Below, one piece after another: positions 1 through 10,383 of a DNA stretch of 17,428 nt (positions within the stretch are counted from its first letter, which is position 1; each line of letters begins with the position of its first letter). A program made the position numbers and the translations under genes. This stretch comes from Jimgerdemannia flammicorona. Lineage: Eukaryota > Mucoromycota > Endogonomycetes > Endogonales > Endogonaceae. The DNA is taken from assembly GCA_003990745.1 (NCBI GenBank), contig RBNI01002818.1:1-17428 (forward strand), read 5' to 3'. Below the pieces are notes generated by a model. The model was not told where the DNA came from. It made no database searches and saw nothing but the letters and a program-made list of their open reading frames with translations.

Positions 1-151
1 AGAGAGGGTGGGGATAGTATTGGACAAAGTAGTCATTAAACAAAAAGAGGTAGGAGAGAGGGGGGGGGCCCCAAGGGGGATTAGATAGAGGGCAGAATTA
101 CTATATTTATATGGCATAGATGGGTTAATAAAGGAATGGAGTCCAAGTGAC

Positions 152-187
<36 letters not shown>

Positions 188-414
188 ATAACAATTCTAT
201 TTAAAAAATAAAGTAATAAAACAATCTATTTCAAAATCATTCTTAGTAAATTATCTACTCTTAATATCTCTAAAGAACTATCAAATTCTATCAAATTTGA
301 CTACATAGAGATACAGATTTAAAAATTATTACATACATATTTTAGAAAGAAATTGACAACTCTCAAGACCTCCAATCAAAGATCCATCATGCGGAAGCAG
401 TATAATATTTAAAT
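1..414. other. CpG-free left flank and UTP21 3' region
   Basis: No gene is visible. Bases 1-391 contain no CpG at all. The first 120 bases are purine-rich with G runs. Bases 155-182 are an uninterrupted A run, and 183-350 are strongly AT-rich. The part next to position 415 must hold the UTP21 3' UTR; I see no AATAAA on the minus strand there. The AT-rich part resembles the mutated repeat DNA at the other end of the window, but no coding remnant can be read. Confidence 0.5.
155..182. repeat. 28-bp poly(A) run
   Basis: Uninterrupted A on the plus strand, at the border between the purine-rich first 150 bases and the AT-rich block before UTP21. It could be a simple homopolymer expansion or the tail of an old retroelement; no element body is recognisable beside it. 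Confidence 0.9.
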
Positions 415-1495
415 CTATCCATTTCTAGCAAATCCAATGAGACAAAGTCCGTAATGTATTTGTTCCGATAGCCTCTCAAATTCGTGGCGATGTGTTTGTA
501 GGATTGCCTCCAACCGAGGTTGGAGAGATCCAGGATTGGCAACAATGAGGTCTCCGTGTACATTCAAGAAAACGTTCAAATACGCCTGTACCAGTTCGAA
601 TTTACGCCGTGTTTTGAGTTGCGATTCCAAAGCCTCCAGGAAATATTGTAGCTCAGAGAGATCATCTTCCAAACTCATGGAGCGTATTTCGAAGTCAATC
701 GCAGACGGGTTCAGCGATTCCAAATAATTGAAGAAGGCGGTATCTGCCAATGTATGAACCACATTGATTTCGCATTAGGTCAATATCCATCAGTGCTCAA
801 TAATCAGGAGATTTTATGAATGTTACTCACAATCTCTTTTTTCATGGCTTTCTTTGAGGAGATTCTTGAATTCCGTTTGCGGTCGTAAAGCTCCCAATTG
901 GACTATTTTACTTTGAGCGAAATTGACCGCGTTTTCAGCGGCTACGAATTTCGGATCTACGCCTGGCAAAGTTGGCAGGAAAAATGGAGCCTTCTCGGGA
1001 GCCTTTGGCGCTTCTTTCGGTTTATTGCGTTTCTAGACATGGAAATATAGCGCGTCAAATTCGTAAGCATAATCAATGTGTCGATAGGCAAGAAGAGTCG
1101 CGCGTGGAAGCCATACCTTGATGGTGTCAAGACTCAGCAGATTTTGCCATTTGGATCTCGGAAGGAGAGATAGAGTGATCATCTTCTCCGTCAGTTGCTC
1201 CGAGATTTCAGAAGTGCCAAGGAGATCGGTAACTTCTCCGTCATCGGGGGTTTGGTGAGCTAAATGATGGTAAGCTACATGATCGAAAAAGGTAGGGGAG
1301 AAAATACATAACTGAGGTGCGTCCGAACAAATATAATAAACCTTTGTCAACTCTCAATTGCTATCATAACTTTACCATCCGCTTCTTCATCGCCCATACC
1401 CGAAGCCGTTGGTAGTTTAACGGAAGCAATTTCATCATCGCCAATACTTCGTAGTGATACATTTTCAAATTGCGTCCGGTTAGCCCTAGCAAATA

Positions 1496-1529
<34 letters not shown>

Positions 1530-4500
1530 GTTCAAGACAAGAAATTTATACATTATCAATCAGTGAAAGAAGATTTCAGAAGATTTCAATAAATGGCATA
1601 CCAGAGACAGATTCCCACATTGTCGACATGTGCTGTCGCAAGAAAATCACCGGTAGGCGAGAATGTCACGCTGGTCGCAACGCTATCCACCTTAAAGGAG
1701 TCAACCAAGTTCCCGGACGGAAGATCCCACGTTCGAATTGTGGAATCAAGCGAGCTGGAAATGATCCATCGACCATCCGGGCTGAAGGTCTGTAATTCCA
1801 ACGTAAAATATGCTCGCAATCAGCGAACATACAAGCATGATCAGATGGCCCGTCGGAGCCTCACATATCAATGATATTTTAAACCACGTACCATGTCTGT
1901 CACCCTATTCATATGGCCCCAAAACTCTCGAACAATTTTCTGTGTCTCAACGTCAATAATACGAATACAGAGGTCATCACTGGCAACTCCCAATAGATCG
2001 CTCTCATGTTGGAAAATAATTGACGTGACCGATGACGGCAGCTGGATACTATGAATCAATCTGGCGGATTGGAAATCCCAGATCTACCAGTACATGCCAA
2101 AAAAAAAAATTCAATTATAATAAGTGATTATATCGACAATAAGATCGATGTAATAACCTGTCGAGGTCCACGATAATTCCAAATGAAACACATAACTACA
2201 AGGACTCACTCTGATCGTCGCATCTATTGAACCACTGATAAGCGTTCTGTTTAGATTGTCCGTTGCAAGACCCGTTACTGCTTTTGTATGACCTGGGAAA
2301 ACGAAAAAGATTATGAATAAGTCGAGGTTTAAATGCCAGAGGAAATCAGTAGAAATTGTTGGACTCAAGTTAAAACTCGCCATTAAAAGTTTTACGATGA
2401 AGCCCTGACTGCATATTGAACATATCAATCCCGCCAGCTGCAGATCCAATAATACCAAAATTTCCACATGTGCTAATGGCTACAACCTTGGTTGATATAA
2501 ACCGCAAAAATTAAATAAGACGAGGAGCGAAACAGACGAGAAAAAGGTAACCTGAATACCCAATTCTCAAAACCACATTGCTCTCATTTGCTATATAGAG
2601 GACTCACTTTAATTTGAGATTGATCTTTACTCGCCAAAACATGTTTCCCCAGCGCCTTACGCTGGTATGACCATGTGCGAGCCGCGGTCTCGTTGAGATG
2701 ACATGTCAAGATGTTATCCCAATCTTTTTGTTTTGCTTTGGCTAGATAAATGGTATCAATTATACAATGGGTGGTTTTTAAATGAGACAATGGAATGATA
2801 CGATGGCATGGCGGGAAGACAAGATATTAAATAAACTCACAAGCTGAGAAGTAAGTAACTTGGGGTAATTTTAGATCGTCGACTTTCAAATTGAGAAGCT
2901 TCGACTTTTTGCTGAGGGATCCTGAAAAGGGGTTTTATACAAGCCACGTTGGACAAGAGCGACGCACGATGAAATAACCATAGCGAATAACTAGCTCAGT
3001 ACTTGCCTTGTGACAACTCTGTACTTTGAGAATCACGGACTGTAGAAAAAGCCCTCATCGACCTATCTCTGGCAGTACTCAGGATGAAACGGCCATCGTC
3101 ACCATAATATCTTATTTTATGTGGCGGGGCGTGGTGACCGCCTCTCCATTTTAGTAGGCGTGGTAGACCATCAAGGCTATCAAATAGCCATTGCTGTCAT
3201 TTCATGGGCAAGATCAAAATTTCGCATATGGCTAAGCATACCATGTCGCAGAAAGGGAAACATTTATGCCCAAAGATATTTCAAAGAAAAGTAAAGAAAA
3301 AACATAGTCCTCCCTCACCTTCACCGAGTTATCTGCCCCGGAGCTTATAAGAATTGGTTGGCCGTTTAAGAATTGAATGGATGGTATTAGACCATCATGA
3401 GCTCCCTTCATGACATGGACCAATTTACGCTTGTCCAAATCCCATAGCGCGATATCACCGTGCATATTTGCGGACGCCATGATGTGCTGACCATCTAGTA
3501 AAAAACGGGTTTCATTGCGAAAGGAGGTTTTGAGTACTATTATATTGACCTAGCCCTCAGTGCTCGAAGGTTCTCCGCATTAGTAAGTTGTTATGCACAG
3601 GTCCGTGATATTTGCCTTCACACTTGGGTTCACAACGATAAATGTCGCAACGAGGAGGATGAATTTGTTTTTGAGCAAATACACACATGTTCTGCCTATT
3701 AATACTAACCAGTTCGGAAAGATGTAGCTGTGACACGATCCTCCTGTTTCACCATCATGATCACCTGATCAACCTTGATGTTATGGATCTGTATATTGCC
3801 ATCCAACAAACCAATAGCGACAACGTCGACCACGGGTGATTGCATCAACGACGTAATTGGGGATCCAACCGAATTGAATGTATACACCAGAGTACTGCAG
3901 ATCACACAAATCATTATTAATGTTAGTATAGATTGAAACCAAATATGCAAGTAATTCAATGGCACGTCTAAAATATATGCACCTCGTTCGAACGTTCCAG
4001 ATCTGCATTACACCCTGCAAGCTTCCGATCAAAACTTTGTTTAAATACGTGCTGGGATGCAGTAAAGTGGACACCGTGAAGCTTTCGTCAAATTCGAGTT
4101 CGGTGTAAAGTTCTAGAAATCATTGAGATAGACAATGAGGGTGAGGTTGAGTAGTGATCGCATGTCGGCAGTACTACTTGTATGAAAAAAAAAAAAAAGG
4201 AAAAAAAAAAAACAGGCCCACCTCCTGTAGTGTAATTCCACATCTTAAGCGTGTTGTCATCGCAAAGCGCAATAACATGGCTACCGAATACAGTAAGGTG
4301 AAAAATGGTGTATGGGTCTTGGTTGGTGATTCTTGAAACCTTCGTTGTGGGTGCAAAGGTGCAAAGGTGCAAAGGTGCAAAGATGAGTGGAAGCACAAGC
4401 TCAGTCAGATTTAACACAGGCATTCTCATCGAATTGATCCACCTCCTTAGAACGCTTGAAGACAATGACATCGTTGCCACAGGCGGTGAAAGTGAGGTTG

Positions 4501-4850
4501 CCAGAGGATGCTATCGCTGTAATCGGCTTCTTGGTCTGCGGGCCGACGAAAAGGAGATTCATCTTTGCAACCTACAATGGTCCAGAACCTCTGTCAGTTA
4601 ATAATGTCACTAAAAAATGGAATTGGGACTTGGAACCATGAGACAAACAGGCAGAGCATACATTATAGATCTGATAGTTTAAGCCGACGCACGTGGTGAG
4701 AAAATATTGTTGACCCTTAGAGTGAATGACAAAGGGCAGGTCGTTTGTAACATAGCCGATTGCTCGATAAGGTTGGAATATACGAGGCTGCTGGGGGGTG
4801 GCTTGAACTTTGGCACGTTTGCTTGGCGCGTCGGTATGTTCTGCAACCAT
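415..4850 (-). CDS. UTP21: U3 snoRNA-associated WD40 protein Utp21 (17 exons)
   Basis: Subunit of the UTP-B part of the small-subunit processome, acting with U3 snoRNA in nucleolar processing of pre-18S rRNA. Exons in transcript order: 4850-4662, 4571-4443, 4339-4222, 4112-3983, 3894-3710, 3494-3319, 3193-3007, 2921-2841, 2741-2608, 2486-2381, 2292-2210, 2083-1892, 1789-1602, 1485-1376, 1259-1117, 1032-831, 743-415. They sum to 2682 nt, or 893 residues plus TAG, close to the yeast protein. Tandem WD40 repeats fill about residues 50-650, with blade ends such as LKMWNYTTG, MQIWNVRT, GDIALWDL and IRTWDLPSG. The C-terminal Utp21 domain follows, with LSLLPRSKWQNLL near residue 705 and FELVQAYLNVFL near the end. 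The start ATG at 4850 has A at -3, and the next residues lead into RIFQPYRAIGYV, as expected of the family. Two introns use GC donors; all others are GT-AG. The exon 2/3 junction is the least certain. Confidence 0.95.
1497..1527. repeat. 31-bp A run (poly(T) in the sense of UTP21 intron 14)
   Basis: It lies in the intron 1486-1601 of UTP21. On the sense strand it is a T run ending about 12 nt before the acceptor tag at 1486, so it serves as an enlarged polypyrimidine tract. Confidence 0.9.
2293..2380 (-). other. GC-AG intron in UTP21 (between exons 10 and 11)
   Basis: On the sense strand the donor reads AATG|GCGAGT and the acceptor TTCCCAG|GTCATAC. Joining G with GT gives a glycine codon and the peptide TFNGHTKAVTGLA, which fits the family. 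The nearby GT (GA|GTTTTAA) would put the next exon out of frame, so the GC donor is preferred. Confidence 0.85.
2922..3006 (-). other. GC-AG intron in UTP21 (between exons 7 and 8)
   Basis: The sense-strand donor is CACAAG|GCAAGTACT, an ideal GC-type donor, and the acceptor is TTTTCAG|GATCCC. The joined codon GGA gives ELSQGSLSKKSKLL, in frame with the downstream exons. The neighbouring GTACTG donor would shift the frame. Confidence 0.87.
4185..4212. repeat. A14-GG-A12 run in UTP21 intron 3
   Basis: It lies in the intron 4113-4221, close to the donor (4221), so in the sense direction it is a T-rich block soon after the 5' splice site. Confidence 0.88.
4351..4382. repeat. 8-bp tandem repeat, four perfect copies (GTGCAAAG)
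   Basis: Four exact copies in the UTP21 intron 4340-4442. On the sense strand the unit is CTTTGCAC. The array lies between a plausible branch site (TCTGAC) and the acceptor ACGAAG|GTTTC, pushing the two apart. Confidence 0.9.
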
Positions 4851-4991
4851 GATGACAGAATGGGCGATGGACAGACGACAGCCATTCCCATCTTTTATGA
4901 AAAATTCGGAAAAAAGGCCAAGCAGTCACACACCCATATGGTACTCAGCCACATATTTCTCCCTCTCTCTCCCTCTCTCTCCCTCTCTCCA
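4851..4991. promoter_or_regulatory. Divergent promoter between UTP21 and APC5
   Basis: Only 141 bases separate the two start codons, so both 5' UTRs and core promoters share or overlap this space. I see no clear TATA box. The APC5-proximal 30 bases are a pyrimidine repeat that probably lies in the 5' leader. Confidence 0.7.
4961..4990 (+). repeat. (CCCTCTCTCT)3-type pyrimidine repeat next to the APC5 start codon
   Basis: Three 10-base pyrimidine units, the last ending CC in place of CT, directly precede A-ATG. This may be the transcription start region or a CT-rich leader, as is common upstream of fungal genes. Confidence 0.85.
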
Positions 4992-7900
4992 ATGGAGCCA
5001 TACATCACACCTCACAAGATATCCCTCTTGTGCCTCCTTGAGAAGTTCTGCCGCTTTCACTTTCAGAACCGCATAGTACAACAGATCTTATCCTTCCTCA
5101 TCAAAAACATCACCGAGATAAAGAACTATAAGGAACCTAGCCTCAACCATCTACTCGTCGAATTGAGCAACTTTCACCTGGAGGATCAAAGTGTAAAAAA
5201 CTCACTGTTAGAGCGGGTGAGTTTATAGGTCCGTCCGGTCATTGAAAGCAAATTCGGCAACAAATTCAGCGTAACCTATTGTTCGCCAGCTGGACGACTT
5301 TGAAAACCCCGACGATCTTTACGAGTTCTTTGATGGTGCGTATTCGAACCTTTAAACGTCTCTGTTGATTCGGCCATGCGCCTGACACTTTTAACATCAT
5401 CGTAGGACTGAAATACCTTCTCACCCCGAAAGAAGACGAAGAACGCGAAGTAAGTATCCTCCAATTGCAAGCACCTCCACCTCGCCCTCCTACCATGGCT
5501 AATTACTGTTCATCACAGACTCGGGATAATTTGCTATTGGTGAGGAACTGTACGTCCACCAAAATCTCTCGAGACCGTTATTTCGCTTCCGTCCCATCTC
5601 GAACCACGCGTAACTTCCTGACAAGCATACCCAATACCATCAGGAAAAAAACAGCCTCTTCGAATTGTTCGTACGTCAATCGAGACTTGCGTTCAACAAG
5701 CTTACGTATGAGCATGTCTGTCGGCTTCACTTGAACTTTATGACCTATCGTTCCTCTATTTTGAGAGGCGATGATCAATCGAGTATGGACCAACGGCTTC
5801 AGCCTCCATCTCTCTCGTACCCGCGGGGTATCGGCCTGGGTGTTTCTCCCCAAATGGACGGGTCTATTGCCCGCGACACTTCGAGAGAATCTTTGGGTAC
5901 TAATTTGGAAGGTAAATATAACTATAACTGCGCTATGTCTGCCAAACATTCGGAAAGCAGTCTTTCACGTAATATTTATTTCTCCTTCCAAAAAGTTCCC
6001 ATGGCCTTGTACGATGCAGAGAGATTTTTGGACCATCAAGTTGAACAGTTGGAAAGTAAGCTCCTCTCGATCGTATTGGCTTCGGAAGGGTAATAATGTA
6101 ACCAATTCCCCCAAATGTTGCTTACCGATTCTTTTCTTTTATAGAAAGCAGCGGAGATATAACTCCGTCAGAACTCAAAGGTCATTTAAACTTCATCCTG
6201 AAGCATATGCCTGAGTTGGCCAAGGTGCATTACGTCAGGTGATTGAGATCATTGGAGTCTGCTGTTCTACTCCTCTTATGATTTGGGACAGAGAATGTCG
6301 GAAGATTGATTATTCAATCTTCGTATAATAGCGCTTTGAACGATATTCGGCGTGGGGAATACGAAGCTGCCTTGGTAGCCTTACACCGCTTCTTCGACTA
6401 CTGTTTACTAAATCGAGAAAGGTAATATAGTTTTGTGTACGGTCATTCCCATACGAAGCTTTCATAATCGACATGGCTTGCAATCCCATTCGCAGGCCCA
6501 TGTATCAGTTTGCGTTACTCAACCTCGCTATTCTCGAGTCCCGATTCGGTCATGTCCAGCAAGCTTTATGGGTCTGATCAATTTCTCATAAAATTGTGTT
6601 TCTAATTTCGACAGACTATAACATCGTATAACTAACACTATTTTCTTTACTCGCATCATTGCAGGCAGTAGAGTCAGCGATAGAAATTGCTCGTGAGAAT
6701 AGAGATCGAGAGTGCTTGAGTTATGCTTTGAGGTACTTGATATTATTGCTCGGCTTTTCACTGTGCAGGGCGTTCACACTCTCATTCCAGCAATTCATCC
6801 AATTTATTATGCGAATCGGATACAGTTGGTTGTATCGTTTGAAGCGAAACCACCCCAGCGAATTATCAGGCTTCGCTGAATCAGAGAAGTATTTGCTAAG
6901 TTCACTTCTCGGAAGAACCAAGGAATTGAACTTGATCTATCTCGAAAGTCTCGGCGAACTGACAAAGACAAAGCAGGCAGTGCAAATGGTATGAAATAGC
7001 ATATAACCAACGAGCTTATAAGTGTAATTGGTCGACTGGTTATACATTGCTAGTCGACCCCCGGATGAAAGCGATTCTTGCTTGGTCAATCTTGTACAAG
7101 ACTGCCTTTGACTCTTTATGATGAGCATTTTCTTTTCTTCTCCTATATCTCCGTGTTGATAAATCACTTTAGGGAAAGTCCCCCATCGAGGTCTTCGAAT
7201 CTATAATGCGGAGCAATTCATTGAACGTCACCTATTCCCTTGACAGTATATCTGGTTCGTCGCACTTGCTGAACGCGAGTGTATGGGATATATACGGTAA
7301 CTAGGCAAAATTGGCTCGCCTTTGTGGTCCCACAATAGTTCGTTCATGTAGCATGAATGTAATCGGAACTTATCGATTCTATTATTTCTTTTCTTTTCTT
7401 TTTCTTTTTTCTTTTTTTTATTTGGGGGATTGGGTGGTGGTTGTATATGTAGGCGTCAGCGCACTATCAGCATTGAGTGATCAGCTGCAACGGGTTTATC
7501 ATGATGGGGAAACAACTTTCGATAATGCCGCGCTCAGTTATTGTAAGCTCGCTCATCAGGTTAGGACACCTAAACTTGTGTTGGTCAAGTTCGAGCAACG
7601 TGACAAGGACGGCAAAGACTGACGCGCTATTCTTAAAAGCAGTACGCATTACACGGCAATTACGGAACAGCCTTGGATATACTGTTAAATGTAAAACACG
7701 AATTTCCCATTGGTAGTAGATCAGCGATATTATGGATACAATGCATTGGTCAGATATTGGAACAGCGGGCATTCGATAGGTTTAAATAACATCCATTTCC
7801 TTTTATTTCATTGTAAACTGTCTCGAGCATGATAAGTGAATTCGATCCAATGACTAACCGAATATGGTGTCGCGGTCGTTTGCAACTTGTCTTCTTTTCC

Positions 7901-9233
7901 GAAGGGAAGAATGGATCGACTCCGAGGTGCTTGCAGCCCAGCTATCTGCATTTTGTCAAGAGGATCCCTATTTAAAAACGGACATGGAGTATCGCAACGC
8001 CATCCTATATTACAAAATTGGCAGACAGAACGATGTAAGTTTCGAAATGTAAAAGGTCATTATTCGCTACCCCTTTTCAACAAATGAAGGGCAACGATTG
8101 CATTGTTCGCGGACTAATTTCACAACTTCACATTCTCGGCTTGACCCATTTTTCGCATTGATATTAAGGCACTCGACAAAATACATGACCTTCTCGATCG
8201 AAGTTCAAGCCAAGCTTCGCGAATTCATGTGTTGGCGGTCACCTATATGTTTACTCTAGCTGAATTTCACATGGTTTGCACATCTACTCCATCTGTTCTG
8301 GGTTATGAAAATCTGTTGACGCATAATTCGAGACAATATGAAAGCTAGCGCTTATTATTGGTACTTGCCAGAATTCCTTACTCGACAAATATTTATCGAC
8401 TGCCATGTAGGCAAGCGACGTGCCCTTATCAGCACTTCCACTCATACTCAGTTGCCTATCACTTAGCGAGCGATTTCGCATCGAAAGCATGTTTTCTGCC
8501 GCCAACCTACGTTTATCCGAATTACTGCTGCAGCTTCGTCTCCCTAAACAGTCTCTCTCAACAATTGAATTCATCAAGTCCAAGGTGCGCTGAACCTTTT
8601 TCATGTGTTTCGAGCCGAACCCCGGACACGGGCCATCATTGCAATGCTGAACTTGCTTGGTATTTTTGCCTAGGTTCTTGCGCAAGGATCTCTCCACCTG
8701 CAGTCCTCCATGCATTTTCTGCACGCGCGTTCAATCATTGCAGCGATGGGCGAAGATGTCGATGGTAGGATTTTGGCCAAGAAGCATAAGCAACCTTGAG
8801 TGTACATTGATATTGTATCTCATAACCTGGCTTCTATTGCGCACATCAGGAGCCAGTGATGAACAGATGAAGGTCTTGTTGTCGTCAGCACTAGTCCCTC
8901 TCCAATGTGCAGTAACAGGTATATCGTCTTGCCCGACATTCATTTTGGTTTAGCCCATCGCGTCAATCAGCGATTACCGATTCTTTCAAAAATTGAAATC
9001 ACATCATACCCACGCACACAGGTTACCGAAAACTAGAATCCTTTCAAAACTTGCTTGAGGCCTTATACCTTCAAGGTCGTGTGCAAGATCGATTGGGCAA
9101 CAACAAAGAAAAGGCCAAGATCGCTAAGGAATATCGAACATTGACGAGGCAAGTCGCCCAAGGGAGGAAAGTCGGCCCAAAGGAAACATATTTTTTTTCC
9201 AGAGATTTCGACGGGTTTACCCTGGGGCCGTAG
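4992..9233 (+). CDS. APC5: Anaphase-promoting complex subunit 5 (20 exons)
   Basis: TPR-type scaffold subunit of the APC/C ubiquitin ligase, which drives mitotic exit. Exons: 4992-5216, 5290-5335, 5406-5449, 5519-5539, 5644-5911, 5996-6055, 6145-6238, 6332-6421, 6496-6571, 6665-6732, 6826-6988, 7173-7296, 7453-7559, 7643-7779, 7905-8034, 8169-8273, 8411-8584, 8674-8764, 8850-8918, 9022-9233. They sum to 2304 nt, or 767 residues plus TAG, near the length of the human protein. The N-terminus YITPHKISLLCLLEKF matches the family start. The ANAPC5 signature lies at about residues 254-330, with EAALVALHRFFDYC, QFALLNLAILESRFGH and ESAIEIARENRDRECL. Later TPR-like helices include LPLILSCLSLSERFRIESMF and a C-terminal ALYLQGRVQDRLG. 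An upstream in-frame ATG at 4938 would add a low-complexity leader and was not used. Intron 9 has a weak donor, GTCTGA. Exon 4 is only 21 nt. Confidence 0.94.
7382..7423 (+). repeat. Pyrimidine-rich tract in APC5 intron 12
   Basis: A T-rich run with scattered C in the sense direction, about 30-70 nt upstream of the acceptor TATGTAG|GCGTC at 7452. Together with the T runs in the other introns it shows that long sense-strand pyrimidine tracts are tolerated in introns of this genome. Confidence 0.7.
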
Positions 9234-9348
9234 GAGAGTGAAGGGGCCCTGTAGACTTGTATATACGTAGTCTTCAACACGGGCAATAGAAATCCTTAAA
9301 GCGTCAACCTATCTCACAGCTCTCAAGTACTCTAGAAGAACAGCCAAT

Positions 9349-9354
9349 AATAAA
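9349..9354 (+). terminator. Probable poly(A) signal of APC5
   Basis: AATAAA about 115 bases after the APC5 stop codon. Fungal signals are loose, so this is a likely but unproven site. Confidence 0.5.
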
Positions 9355-9611
9355 CCCACGAAAATTAAATTGAAACAAAACCGGACAAGTGACAATTGAA
9401 GGGTGGGACGAGGAGTTTCAAACTTAGCTGTAAGTGAATTGCAGGCGGTGACTTGTCAACATTCCATACTTAACGTTTTACGGATATCTCCTAATACGAA
9501 ACCACGATGCCCATCATCTCCAACCAGACTTCCTCTATTGACGCTATTTACAATTTACATTGAACTGAAGTGTTTCGATAGCATCAAGCTTGTTTTAGTA
9601 CTCGTCTTACG

Positions 9612-9646
<35 letters not shown>
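9612..9646. repeat. 35-bp poly(A) run
   Basis: Uninterrupted A run in the spacer between the convergent APC5 and RIM2 genes. It reads as T in the RIM2 sense direction, downstream of that gene. Confidence 0.92.
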
Positions 9647-9648
<2 letters not shown>

Positions 9649-9770
9649 GGGGGACAAGGAAAACGAGAGGACTTGACTTAGAGCCAGTATAACTTCAGAT
9701 TACATCATGAGCCGAATAACAACGTAATTTTGCACTGCTTACTAACATATCAGAGTGCTATGAAATCCTT

Positions 9771-10350
9771 TCACAGATCACATTTTTTTTCCCCATATTG
9801 ATGCAGGATGGCTTCGTAACAGAAAAACATGATGGCGGCGTTTGGGATGACTCGAATCAAGTGGGCTGTTATTCCGCCATACAATGACGGAACCCCTTCC
9901 TCTCGTACAATGGTCTTGAAGCATTGCACCAATCCAGTGTATTTCAAGACGCCATTTTCAGCCGGCTGACGTAAACGCGTTCGCAACACTTCGTGTGGAT
10001 AGCTGATACACGCAGCGATGAATTTGGCGACTGCTGCGGAACCGAGGTGTCCAACCCAATCTTCCAAAAAAAAAAAAAAAAAACAAAAAAAAAAAAAAAA
10101 GGGGGACGAATGTTCAGCCATATTATCTTGGAAATCTATTTAACTCTGAAATTTATCAATTATCACATACCTTTAGGGCTTTTACCTCCTATATCACTCG
10201 ATTGCAAGCTTGACAAAGGTAGCCCCTCTTTCTGCACCTTACTCTCTGCTATCATCGATTTTAGTTGCTCATAAACCACCCACTGAATAGTGCTTTCGGC
10301 CACGCCTAAAATACCATGAAAGCCATTAAATCATTCACCAGACGACAAGA

Positions 10351-10383
<33 letters not shown>

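Larger units (their letters stand above)
9234..9770. other. Convergent spacer between APC5 and RIM2
   Basis: Both genes end here, so the 537 bases hold two 3' UTRs. I find no conserved reading frame. One open frame on the plus strand owes its length to a lysine run from the A tract at 9612-9646 and lacks a real ATG start. Confidence 0.7.

Noticed and set aside
4938..4940. Upstream in-frame ATG for APC5
   Set aside because: It would add a leader encoded by the CT repeat (serine, leucine, proline). The family begins close to the ATG at 4992.
5336..5400. tRNA-like B box (GGTTCGAATA on the minus strand)
   Set aside because: It lies in an APC5 intron. No matching A box at the right distance and no cloverleaf arms can be formed.
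9403..9681. Open frame in the APC5-RIM2 spacer ending in a lysine run
   Set aside because: It begins at a GTG rather than ATG and owes its length to the A run at 9612-9646; no similarity to any family.
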